DNA from: Streptomyces sp. CBMA156
GTDB taxonomy: Bacteria > Actinomycetota > Actinomycetes > Streptomycetales > Streptomycetaceae
DNA length: 36,426 bases
Direction of reading: 5' to 3'
Assembly: GCF_014596515.1 (NCBI RefSeq)
Contig: NZ_MSJQ01000444.1
Location: 1-36,426, forward strand
Below, one piece after another: positions 8,101 through 15,436 of this stretch. The position numbers were made by a program, and so were the translations under genes. The notes under the pieces are model-generated. The model saw nothing but the letters and a program-made list of their open reading frames with translations, did not search any database and was not told the DNA's origin. Position 1 is the first letter of the stretch. The number at the start of each line of letters is the position of its first letter.

Positions 8101-8516
8101 TACGTGCGTGATCCCACCGGCAGGGCCTTCGCCCAGGTTCCGTCCTGCTGGAGGTACGACATGTACGCCTTCTCGTCCTCGGCGATCATCAGGCACCACA
8201 CCTCGCCGCCCGGGTTGAAGGCCACCAGCTGGGCCGGTGGTGTGGGCGTACCGAAGTCCACGTCCGACACCCTCCAGCCGTGTGCGGCTTCGGGATCGCG
8301 GATCAGGTGGTGGACCTTGCGCACAGCGCCGACGGCGCTGATGACGAGGGCCTCCAGGCGGTATCCGTTCACCCACGCCTTGGTCTGGTGGTCCCAGACC
8401 TGTCCCTGGGACGGGTTGCGGAACACCGCGACCGGCTTGGGCGACGAGGCGTCCACCGGGATTCCCGTCGCGAACAGCACGTCTTCCATCAGTACGTCCG
8501 ACACCGAGATCGGCAT
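5121..8516 (-). CDS. 1131-residue multidomain protein: propeller-like, Ig-like, helical, multi-pass membrane C-terminus
   Basis: I do not recognise the family. ATG 8516 is chosen because GGAGGAGCGC stands directly upstream. There is no signal peptide. Residues about 1-390 are strand-rich with repeated short hydrophobic/Trp patterns (GEVWCLMIAEDE, HRLWVVRRARG, ETALFSWAPDGG), suggesting a beta-propeller or lectin-like sensor. Residues about 400-495 resemble an Ig-like insert (GVPLPRHPVTLATHD to LLLTADGVTVQV). Residues about 575-720 are long amphipathic helices. Residues about 770-870 are again helical. The C-terminal part has about five hydrophobic segments near 887-904, 948-970, 983-1001, 1014-1035 and 1047-1066, with a sixth near 1075-1095. 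The gene stands alone between terminators, and its base composition looks somewhat less GC-biased than its neighbours. A membrane-inserting effector or a surface sensor are both possible. Confidence 0.85.
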   Translation of the reverse strand: MPISVSDVLMEDVLFATGIPVDASSPKPVAVFRNPSQGQVWDHQTKAWVNGYRLEALVISAVGAVRKVHHLIRDPEAAHGWRVSDVDFGTPTPPAQLVAFNPGGEVWCLMIAEDEKAYMSYLQQDGTWAKALPVGSRTYESVETSFDGEEYPLAYLRVRNSPDSACFTAPDWSECTELDSLPNDRLAYGSSSDNGARDCVFGAAVQSGRVTTGWTRLGREPGGNYLGEFFPEDGKEARQVVELYCDDNGHEVKALVLNTDGSFSTGTFSAADANGKLVPAGIPGLPQDVTFTRVVSYLSREGTAQKPEFFRDLYAIDAQHRLWVVRRARGGTDGWLPPLPIDKNIGGIAATGGYLGETALFSWAPDGGQLNLDIRDGRTGRWRGVHVLPPTSKPEQYKGNFHRVEALVRTEEGVPLPRHPVTLATHDAAADCEVFWTVPGAMGPPLMHTITADPTPLITDAEGRLTLTLRADTLASSELLLTADGVTVQVKPGAKVLNYLKGSGTLRETDPRGPLPTFDQAGHALAAAKIAGPDATDDNLAQCAALVGKVAAHGLATPPQLTPLYRTLDGGPQFRSIWGDIGDLVGDAWHGIKNGLIKVGEVIKKGADWVCQKLTALGQELGKDASLVIKGIETAAHAIVSVLRAIGAAIEKVIEWLKALFHFKDIWETKMAVEQAFQQATKSLNGGIALLKENADQWLERQKTELADVLDKFKSELTGNGVTTVSATTAASGAANPKVATATSDPQARWFSEKVHHAGSPTGSLATSLAEGSGGTGPDLLTVLTSIEEAFVKEAVLLSQQLASLLNPPEALADAALAKLVDDLKNFLLTLMDLARKLVDSFLDLLEDGLGQLAGAASKELHWGPLNALWAGMAALAGHGDDDKLTLGGVVALLIAFPATIGYKIATGDSAAKLFPGGKLPGHGQPTPAESLVGDPADPVAPTSIALAKGCYATAGFATILQAIPLVWLDFAAPQEQGEISSWLPYSVCLAGLGATVLTVVGQSQDTWDWDKILDAGIVAGATMTGVGYLAGILATKFDQSAWTRFAPIVVTLSGGVGLAWVVYAVVEKNITGPVPIGGAFIGTLPALFGFLSLPALADDEWVRLAHAAVDVIANQLAGAANIIGAFSSSS

Positions 8517-8554
8517 GCGCTCCTCCAGCCTTCGGGGGGACCCTGCGGGGCCCT

Positions 8555-8574
8555 GCCCGCCGCCCCGGGCGGGC
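8555..8574 (-). terminator. Short GC hairpin between two minus-strand genes
   Basis: GCCCGCC-GCCCCG-GGCGGGC lies about 110 bases after the GntR-type gene and 39 bases before the start of the large membrane protein. It could end the regulator transcript. No other gene is visible in this 168-base gap. Confidence 0.4.
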
Positions 8575-8684
8575 GGCACCGAGGCGGAGGATCACCCGGG
8601 GCTCACCGCGGCAAACGGCATCCGTGCCGAGCCCGCCCGGGCGGCGCACGACACCGGGGGAGCCGTCGCCGGAGCGGGCCCCGG

Positions 8685-9452
8685 TCAGTCGCCGTCCGGG
8701 GCGCCCAGGGCGAGGGTGAAGCTGAAGCGGTCGCCGCGGTAGAGGGTGCGCACCTGCTCCAGCGGGCGCCCGGCGGCGTCCCGGCTGCGGCGGTGCAGCA
8801 GCAGCATCGGCAGCGCCGGCGGGGTGCCGATCAGCAGCGCCTCGCGCGGGGTGGCCAGCACCGTCTCGATCCGCTCGTCGGCGGCGCCCAGGCGCACCCC
8901 CTGCTCGCGCAGGTAGCCGTAGAAGGACCCCTCGGGGTCGAAGTCCCGCCCCAGCGCGGGCACCCGGGCGACCGGCACGTACGTGGACTCCAGCCCGACG
9001 CGCTCCTCGTCCGCGCGCAGCACCCGCTCCAGGTGCCACAACGGCTCGCCCTCGGCGACGTCCAGCAGCCGGGCCATCGCCGCGTCGGCGGGCAGCCGGT
9101 CCAGGGCGATCAGGGTACGGCCGGGGCGCAGGCCCTGGCGGGAGACGCCCTCGGTGTAGCTGCTCAGCGACAGCGGCTGCTCGATCTTCGGCCCCGCGAC
9201 CACCGTGCCCCGGCCCTGCCGGCGCAGCCGGCCCTCCAGCAGCAGTTCGCGCAGCGCCTGGCGCACGGTGGCCCGGGCGACGCCGTGACGCTGCGCCAGA
9301 TCGGCCTCGGTGGGCAGCCGGCCGCCCGGGCCGAGCTCGCCGATCAGCTCCTCCAGGCGGGCCTTGACCAGGTAGTACTTGGGCACCCGGCCGTGCTCGG
9401 GGACGCCGGCGCGGGCGGGTTCCGGGCCGGCCCTGGGGATGGGGTGGTTCAC
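8685..9452 (-). CDS. GntR/HutC-type regulator (HTH + UTRA), DasR-like
   Basis: 255 residues from GTG 9452. No ribosome site is obvious, but TAGGCT about 10 bases upstream fits a leaderless transcript. Residues about 20-90 are the winged helix (VPKYYLVKARLEELI, then GRLPTEADLAQRHGVARATVRQAL, then the wing GRGTVVAGPKIEQPL). Residues about 95-250 are a UTRA ligand domain (LSSYTEGVSRQGLRPG, ERVLRADEERVGLESTYVP, ETVLATPREALLIGTP, RTLYRGDRFSFTL). The match in pattern to DasR, the N-acetylglucosamine-responsive regulator of streptomycetes, is strong along the whole length, but this is probably a paralogue. It is divergent from a secreted phosphodiesterase gene, with two candidate operators between them, so it likely represses that gene and itself in response to a phosphosugar or phosphate-containing ligand. 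Confidence 0.9.
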   Translation of the reverse strand: MNHPIPRAGPEPARAGVPEHGRVPKYYLVKARLEELIGELGPGGRLPTEADLAQRHGVARATVRQALRELLLEGRLRRQGRGTVVAGPKIEQPLSLSSYTEGVSRQGLRPGRTLIALDRLPADAAMARLLDVAEGEPLWHLERVLRADEERVGLESTYVPVARVPALGRDFDPEGSFYGYLREQGVRLGAADERIETVLATPREALLIGTPPALPMLLLHRRSRDAAGRPLEQVRTLYRGDRFSFTLALGAPDGD

Positions 9453-9537
9453 CGCGCCAGCCTATCGAGGACCGGTTCCGCGGTGCCGTGGGGTCGCCAG
9501 GACGTTCGGGGCCGGCGTCGATGATCACGGAAGCGTA

Positions 9538-9577
9538 ACGGGTCTGGACTGAATTTCGGCGGTTGTTCATACAACCG
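9538..9577. promoter_or_regulatory. Candidate GntR-type operators in the divergent promoter region
   Basis: Two elements stand side by side. ACGGGTCTGGACTGAA (9538-9553) matches 10 of 16 positions of the DasR-responsive element as I recall it (ACTGGTCTAGACCAGT). CGGTTGT-TCAT-ACAACCG (9560-9577) is a perfect 7-bp inverted repeat with the GT-N4-AC core usual for GntR-family sites. They lie between the regulator start (9452) and the phosphodiesterase start (9670). Confidence 0.55.
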
Positions 9578-9669
9578 TGGACTCGGCGAGGGGCCGCCCT
9601 CGCCCGCCCGGCCCATCCTCACTCCCGGTGCAACTGCACCGCGCCGACGATCAGTTGGGGAGTCCTCCG

Positions 9670-11235
<1,566 letters not shown>

Positions 11236-11242
11236 CCCGGAC

Positions 11243-11286
11243 GCCGCCGGCGGGGGAGGGGCACCGGCCCCGTCCCCGCCGGCGGC
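11243..11286. terminator. Bidirectional hairpin between convergent genes
   Basis: GCCGCCGGCGGGG pairs with CCCCGCCGGCGGC across an 18-base loop, in the 75-base gap between the phosphodiesterase and the SRPBCC gene. Confidence 0.7.
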
Positions 11287-11310
11287 TCCGTCGTCCCTCC
11301 GGGCCGGGGC

Positions 11311-11739
11311 TCACGCCGCCTGCCCGCCGCTCTCCTCGACATGGCGCCGGAAGTCGGCCAGGTCGTCGATCACCCGGCGGTCGACGAAGCCGAGCGCCTC
11401 GGCCACGTGCTCCCACAGCCCGTGCGGCTCGACCTCCAGCTGGAGCATCACCCGGGTGGTCCGGTCGTCCACGGGGTGGAAGGTGACCACACCCCGGTGC
11501 CGGGCCGGCCCGGGTCCGCTGTCCCACGCCACCCGCTCCCGCTCCACCAGCTCCGTGGTCACGGCCTCGAACTCCCGCGGCCCGGCGGCGGTCCGCACCA
11601 CCCAACTGGTGCCGCACTCCGACCGGTCCACGCTGACCACCCCCCGCATGAAACCGGGGAACTCCTCGCACCTCACCCAGCTCCCGTAGACCGCGTCCAG
11701 CGGCGCCGCGACCTCGACGGACTCCTCGATCCGATGCAT
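11311..11739 (-). CDS. SRPBCC (START/cyclase-dehydrase-like) protein
   Basis: 142 residues from ATG 11739 behind AGGAGGAACG, an excellent ribosome site. The order of elements is that of the SRPBCC helix-grip fold: an opening strand MHRIEESVEVAAPLDAVYGSW, the helix EEFPGFMRGVVSVD, strands GTSWVVRTAAGPREFEAVT and RTTRVMLQLEVEP, and the closing long helix FVDRRVIDDLADFRRHVEES. Members include polyketide cyclases, coenzyme Q-binding proteins and many small-molecule carriers. Nothing here fixes a ligand. It is divergent from the KAS III-like gene, about 490 bases away. A joint role in a small polyketide or lipid pathway is possible but not shown. Confidence 0.85.
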   Translation of the reverse strand: MHRIEESVEVAAPLDAVYGSWVRCEEFPGFMRGVVSVDRSECGTSWVVRTAAGPREFEAVTTELVERERVAWDSGPGPARHRGVVTFHPVDDRTTRVMLQLEVEPHGLWEHVAEALGFVDRRVIDDLADFRRHVEESGGQAA

Positions 11740-12229
11740 CGTTCCTCCTGACGTCTCCTCACCGGCTGCCCCCCAGGGGGACGGTGTTCCGTAGGACCCG
11801 GCTTCCCCGTGTGCGGCCCGGCATGCCCCCGGTGCGCCGCCGGACGCCGGCCGCGCACCCCGCTCGACCCCGCGTGGGCCGCGCTGACCCGCGCCGACGG
11901 CGTCGAGCACCGGACCGGCCTCGGCCGACACCGGCGCCCGCAACCCCGGCGTCCCCGTCGCCGTCATGCACCACATGGTCACCCTCGCGACCACCGATCC
12001 CGATCCCGATCCCGCTGCCGACTCCGACCCGGACCCGGGTCGGACTCCGCCGGCGCCCTGACCACGGCCCCGGACTCGTCATATTTCCCGGCATTCCCGG
12101 CATTGGAATGACGCCCGGCGCCCTCTCCCGTGCGTCGGCCCCGCGAACGCGCTCCCTGCCCTGAGGGTGCCGGTGTCGGGGCCGGCCGGGGTTCGCCGAC
12201 GAGGGTGCGCAGCCGGAAGGGGCAGTGAC
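11740..12229. other. 490-base gap without a convincing gene
   Basis: No reading frame here looks like a conserved protein. The left part is GC-rich and may hold a decayed gene: a short plus-strand stretch reads like LDPAWAALTRADGVEHRTG near 11868-11920 and then loses sense. The hexamer CGATCC repeats three times at 11995-12012. The right part is less GC-rich (TCATATTTCC near 12080) and contains the inverted repeat CATTCC-N7-GGAATG (12092-12110). It is likely the promoter region of the KAS III-like gene. Confidence 0.5.
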
Positions 12230-13240
12230 GTGGACTATGGCCTGATGTCATTCGGATCGGCGCTCGGGGAGCCCGTCGCCGTCGAGGACGCGGTCTCCGA
12301 GTACACCGCGGACGTCGAGCGCATCCAGGCGTACGGCTACCGCACCATCCACCGCGCCCCGGACGGGGTCGGGCTCACCGACCTGGCCTTCGACGCCGCC
12401 CGGGCGGCCCTGGACGAGGCGGACACCGACCCCGCCGAACTGGACCTGGTGGTCCTCGCGATCACCGACATCCCCGAGTACCTGTACTGGGACGCGGCCG
12501 CGAGCCTCCAGGACCGGCTGGGCGCCCACCGCGCCGAGGCGGTCCTGGTCAGCCAGGGCTGCGTCAGCGGGATCACCTGCTTCGACCTGCTCGCCGGCCG
12601 CTTCGCCACCCACCCCGACTACCAGCGGGCGCTGGTGGTCGGGGCGAACCGGACCTGCGACGCGTACTGGAACCGGATGTACACCAACTCGCTGCTGTTC
12701 TCCGACGGCGCCGGCGCGGCCGTGGCCGGACGCGACCACCCCGAACTGCGCTGGCGGGCAGGCGAGGTGATCAGTGACGGCCGCTACGCCGACCTGTTCC
12801 GGATGGACCAGGGCGGCGCGGCCGCCCCCTTCCAGGGCGGCCAGGTGCCCCCGCCGGCCCGCGACGCCTGGGACCTGATGGAGTTCTTCGACTACGACAC
12901 GGAGCGCTTCCAGGAGTTCATCGGCCTGATGGGCGACCGGGTGCAGGAGGTGACGGCCCGGGCCTGCAAGCGGATCGGCGTCTCCGTGTCGGACCTGGCC
13001 AGGGTGGTGCTGCTCAACGACAACCTCTCCACCCTGACCAAGCTGGCCGACCTGCTCGGCGTCCCGCCGGAGCGCACCAACCTCGACATCTCCCTGGAAC
13101 GGGGCCACTTCGGGGCCGCCGACCACATCCTCAACCTCCAGCACCACCGCGCGGCCGGGCACCTCGCCCAGGGCGACCTGATCGCCCTGACCGGCATGGG
13201 ACGCGGCATGCACTGGGCCTGCGCGCTGCTGGAGTGCTGA
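12230..13240 (+). CDS. KAS III-like condensing enzyme / acyltransferase with non-canonical triad
   Basis: 336 residues from GTG 12230, 8 bases after GGAAGGGG. It has the thiolase fold order of ketoacyl-ACP synthase III. The nucleophile elbow SQGCVSGITCFDLL holds Cys111, and the substrate wall LLFSDGAGAAV and the C-terminal GMGRGMHWACALLE glycine-rich loop are present. The usual His motif (FHQAN in FabH) is replaced by LLNDNLSTL (Asn263-Asp264-Asn265), and the usual Asn motif (GNTSAAS) by RGHFGAADH (His293). This departs from FabH and resembles the divergent KAS III branch that moves acyl groups onto oxygen or malonyl in antibiotic pathways (CerJ/DpsC type). No acyl carrier protein or other pathway gene is adjacent, so its substrate is unknown. 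Confidence 0.85.
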   Translation: MDYGLMSFGSALGEPVAVEDAVSEYTADVERIQAYGYRTIHRAPDGVGLTDLAFDAARAALDEADTDPAELDLVVLAITDIPEYLYWDAAASLQDRLGAHRAEAVLVSQGCVSGITCFDLLAGRFATHPDYQRALVVGANRTCDAYWNRMYTNSLLFSDGAGAAVAGRDHPELRWRAGEVISDGRYADLFRMDQGGAAAPFQGGQVPPPARDAWDLMEFFDYDTERFQEFIGLMGDRVQEVTARACKRIGVSVSDLARVVLLNDNLSTLTKLADLLGVPPERTNLDISLERGHFGAADHILNLQHHRAAGHLAQGDLIALTGMGRGMHWACALLEC

Positions 13241-13274
13241 CCGGTACCCCCGGCCGCAGGAGGCACTGAACGAC

Positions 13275-13454
13275 CCCCCGCCGCCGTACGGCCGGGCGCC
13301 GGGCGTTGTCAGTGCCGTCCGCCATGATTCCCACATGATCGACACCGCCGCCCCGCTGGCCTCCCCGTCCGAGTACGCCGACGCCGACGCCGTCGCCACC
13401 GCCGTCCAAGCCGCCGCCGCGTACTACGCCGACGGTGCCACCCCGCTCGGGGAC
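13275..13454. repeat. Left copy of the 180-bp direct repeat (ligA promoter and 5' end)
   Basis: This stretch matches 18743-18916 almost base for base. Differences seen are a 6-base insertion (one extra GACGCC, in frame) and one G-to-A change in the codon that reads CAA here and CAG there. Identity starts in the run of C before GCCGCCGTACGG and stops after GGGGAC in codon 37-40. The two copies bound the island that contains the radical SAM cluster. Confidence 0.95.
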
Positions 13455-13466
13455 ACGGAGGGGTAG
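13335..13466 (+). pseudogene. Truncated 5' fragment of ligA (dead copy)
   Basis: An open frame of 43 codons starts with the same MIDTAAPLASPSEYADA as the intact ligase at 18803. It has an added Asp-Ala pair and then ends in GDTEG and a TAG stop where foreign sequence begins. It lacks the adenylation lysine and every functional domain, so it cannot encode a ligase. Its promoter region is duplicated too and may still fire into the island, antisense to the kinase-like gene that ends at 13490. Confidence 0.9.
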
Positions 13467-13489
13467 TCCCACAGTTGGTGGGGCCTCCT

Positions 13490-14425
13490 TCACACCTCGA
13501 GGAGATCCACGGCCGATATCAGATGGCGGCGAACGACTTTGACGGCCCCGGGGTCCTTGGCGGGGTCGTTGATCCATCGGTGTGCTTGTTCAAGGAACCA
13601 TTCGATCGCCCAGACCCGGTGCCATCCCAGCGCCCACGCCTCCGGGGGCAGCCCGCCGCGGCGGGCGAGCGCGTCGCGTGGCCCTCCTGCGGCGATGTAG
13701 GCGTCGATGAGTCCGCGCAGGCGTGCCGGGTCCGGGGGCTGCCTGAGAGTGAGGCCCTGCCAGGAGGCGAGGTCGAGGAGGCCCGGTCCGGTGAAGGAGT
13801 GGGCGAAGTCCAGCAGGTGCCAGCCCCGGGGGCCGATGTGCAGGCTGGACGGGTGGTATTCGGAGTGCACCCAGCCGAAGGGAGCGGTCAGTGCGCCGAC
13901 TGCCTTCTTCTTCGCGGAGTGCGCGAGGGCGTACAGGGTGCTGGTGAGGTCTTCGGTCCCTTCCGTCCAGCGGTCGGCGGCTCGCAGTCGTTGCAGGTGG
14001 CCCAGGGCTTTGCCGGGCAGGGCTGCCAAGGCGTTCTGATCCAGTGTTGGCAGTGACGGCGGTGGGGCGGCTGCGTGAAGGAGCGCGGCGGCTGTGGTGA
14101 CTTCGCTGTCGGTGGCTTCGCGCTGCGGGTCGCCGAGGTCTTCGAGCACCATCACGAGCAGGCCGCCTCGCTGGGCTGAGCCGAGCACCTGAGGCACCGG
14201 GACGCCGGCCTGTGCGGCGGTCCGCAGTATCTGGTCCTCCTGGGTGAACGGCTCGCGCGCGTACTTCAGGACGGCGGTGGTGCCGTCGGGGTAGGTCAGC
14301 CGTTCGACTCCTGACATGGACCAGACCCGCAGCGGAAGCCGGGTCGGCGCCCGGTGGCCGGTGGCGTCGGTGATCTCGTCCAGGAGGCCGCTGATCAGGG
14401 CCGGGTCCATGGGTGGGTCGGTCAC
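13490..14425 (-). CDS. APH-fold kinase-like protein with degenerate catalytic loop
   Basis: 311 residues from GTG 14425. This start overlaps the upstream kinase gene by four bases (GTGA), implying coupled translation; ATG 14410 is an alternative. The N-lobe has TTAVLKYAREPF with Lys54 in the ATP-binding position and LVMVLEDLGDPQ as the hinge. The catalytic loop reads HSEYHPSSL (residues 187-195), where active APH enzymes have HxDxxxxN: the catalytic Asp is Glu189 and the metal-binding Asn is Ser194. The metal-binding DFG equivalent LLDFAHS (Asp206) is intact. It may therefore be a pseudokinase, a binding partner of the second APH protein, or an enzyme with altered chemistry. It is last in the peptide/radical SAM operon. 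Despite the fold name, an aminoglycoside substrate is not implied. Confidence 0.85.
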   Translation of the reverse strand: MTDPPMDPALISGLLDEITDATGHRAPTRLPLRVWSMSGVERLTYPDGTTAVLKYAREPFTQEDQILRTAAQAGVPVPQVLGSAQRGGLLVMVLEDLGDPQREATDSEVTTAAALLHAAAPPPSLPTLDQNALAALPGKALGHLQRLRAADRWTEGTEDLTSTLYALAHSAKKKAVGALTAPFGWVHSEYHPSSLHIGPRGWHLLDFAHSFTGPGLLDLASWQGLTLRQPPDPARLRGLIDAYIAAGGPRDALARRGGLPPEAWALGWHRVWAIEWFLEQAHRWINDPAKDPGAVKVVRRHLISAVDLLEV

Positions 14426-15234
14426 TTCCCGGCCGGCGAGTGGTCGCGTCGGTGGTCGCGCCAGGCGAGAGCGGAGGCGGCCATGGACCGTGTCCACGCT
14501 GCCGCCGACGCCTGGGCGTGGACCTCCTGCCAGTAGCGGGCGCTGGCCTCGGCGAAGGCGAGAAGGACCTTGGGGTCCGCGGCTTCGAACGCCGGCAGCC
14601 GGCCGGCCCACTGCTCGGCTTGCCGAGGGGTGTGTCCGGCGTCGATCAGACGCACGGCCCAGACGGCCGGGTCGCCCCAGCCTGGGCCCCGGGTGGGCCA
14701 GGCCCAGTCGATGAGGTGGGCGGCGTGGTCGACCAGGACGTTGTGCGGGGCCATGTCGGTGTGCAGGAGCGCGTCCCCGTCGAACAGCTCCGGGGTGTCG
14801 CCGTAGGGCGCGTACCGCTTGGAGAAGCTCAGCAGCGGGATGTCCGGGCAGGGCGTGCGGGCGAGTTCCGTCAGCGCGTCGACGACCAGGGGCAGGTCGG
14901 GGCTGCCCGGTGAGAAGTCGGCGAGGTGGCCCTCGATCGCCTCGAAGCCGAGCAGGTCCCAGCCCCCGGCCTGCAGATGCCACAGCAGCCGGGGGGATGA
15001 CTTGGGCAGGTGCGGGTTGACGGCGGCTTCGCGCAGCTGCGTCTTGACCTGGCGGTTGTCGACGGGGATGCCCTTGATGAACACCGCGCCGGAGGCGGTC
15101 ATGGCCTTCACGGCGACGCCGGAGTTCGCTCCGCTGGACGCGTCGGCGGTGGTCAGGAAGGGGCCGGTGCGCTCCTGGACGGCCGCGCGGGAGGCAGGCG
15201 GGAGGTGGTGCCAGGCGAGGCGGTTCATCGACAC
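14422..15234 (-). CDS. APH-fold kinase with intact catalytic loop
   Basis: 270 residues from GTG 15234, with GGAG seven bases upstream; ATG 15228 is possible. The N-lobe contains GAVFIKGIPV (Lys54), and the middle has LLGFEAIEGHLADF. The catalytic loop LLHTDMAPHNVLVD supplies His158, Asp160 and Asn165, and LIDWAWPTRGPGWGDPA supplies the metal-binding Asp176, so phosphotransfer is chemically plausible. It lies 62 bases after the short Cys/Ser-rich peptide gene and overlaps the next kinase-like gene by four bases. Kinases of related fold phosphorylate Ser/Thr of class V lanthipeptide precursors (LxmK type) before elimination. By analogy I infer that it could phosphorylate serines of the peptide tail. 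A small-molecule kinase giving self-resistance is the main alternative. Confidence 0.88.
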   Translation of the reverse strand: MSMNRLAWHHLPPASRAAVQERTGPFLTTADASSGANSGVAVKAMTASGAVFIKGIPVDNRQVKTQLREAAVNPHLPKSSPRLLWHLQAGGWDLLGFEAIEGHLADFSPGSPDLPLVVDALTELARTPCPDIPLLSFSKRYAPYGDTPELFDGDALLHTDMAPHNVLVDHAAHLIDWAWPTRGPGWGDPAVWAVRLIDAGHTPRQAEQWAGRLPAFEAADPKVLLAFAEASARYWQEVHAQASAAAWTRSMAASALAWRDHRRDHSPAGK

Positions 15235-15296
15235 TGCTGGACTCCAGAGGGGCGGTGGGTGGTGCCCCGACCTGGGCCGGGGCGCCACCGGACGAG

Positions 15297-15431
15297 CTAG
15301 TACGGCTGGGAATCACTCGACGAGCAGGAGCACATGACGACCTCCAGGACGTCGTCCAGGTCGCCGACGAACACGACCTCCTCGTCCTCAAGGGGTCGCT
15401 CGGTGAGCGTAAGTGCTACGGGTACCGGCAT
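15297..15431 (-). CDS. 44-residue candidate RiPP precursor with Cys/Ser-rich C-terminus
   Basis: ATG 15431 starts five bases after the radical SAM stop codon. A strong ribosome site, GGAGGGAGGT, lies at the very end of that gene. The leader-like part is acidic and hydrophobic (MPVPVALTLTERPL, then EDEEVVFVGDLDDVLEVV), a layout common in RiPP leaders recognised by modifying enzymes. The tail is MCSCSSSDSQPY: two Cys in CxC spacing, five Ser (six hydroxyl residues with Tyr) and an aromatic end. There is no signal peptide or other domain. Position between a radical SAM/SPASM enzyme and two kinase-like proteins supports a substrate role. No protease or transporter gene is near, so the cleavage point is not predictable. 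It could instead be an unmodified small protein, but its composition argues against that. Confidence 0.75.
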   Translation of the reverse strand: MPVPVALTLTERPLEDEEVVFVGDLDDVLEVVMCSCSSSDSQPY

Positions 15432-15436
15432 TGGGT

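Noticed and set aside
5094..8111. 1005-codon plus-strand open frame opposite the large membrane protein gene
   Set aside because: Composition is Gly/Asp/Val/Arg repeats typical of antisense shadows, while the minus-strand frame has a ribosome site and clear domains.
11995..12035. Array of CGATCC repeats as a CRISPR or regulatory array
   Set aside because: Only three hexamers, no spacers and decaying sequence around; too little for a call.
13490..15234. Aminoglycoside resistance genes
   Set aside because: The fold is APH, but the fold is shared by many kinases. The operon context with a peptide and radical SAM enzyme and one broken catalytic loop argue against a resistance role.
15297..15431. 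Thiopeptide precursor
   Set aside because: The tail CSCSSS recalls thiopeptide cores, but no YcaO, dehydratase or cycloaddition enzyme gene is present and the core is too short and hydrophilic.
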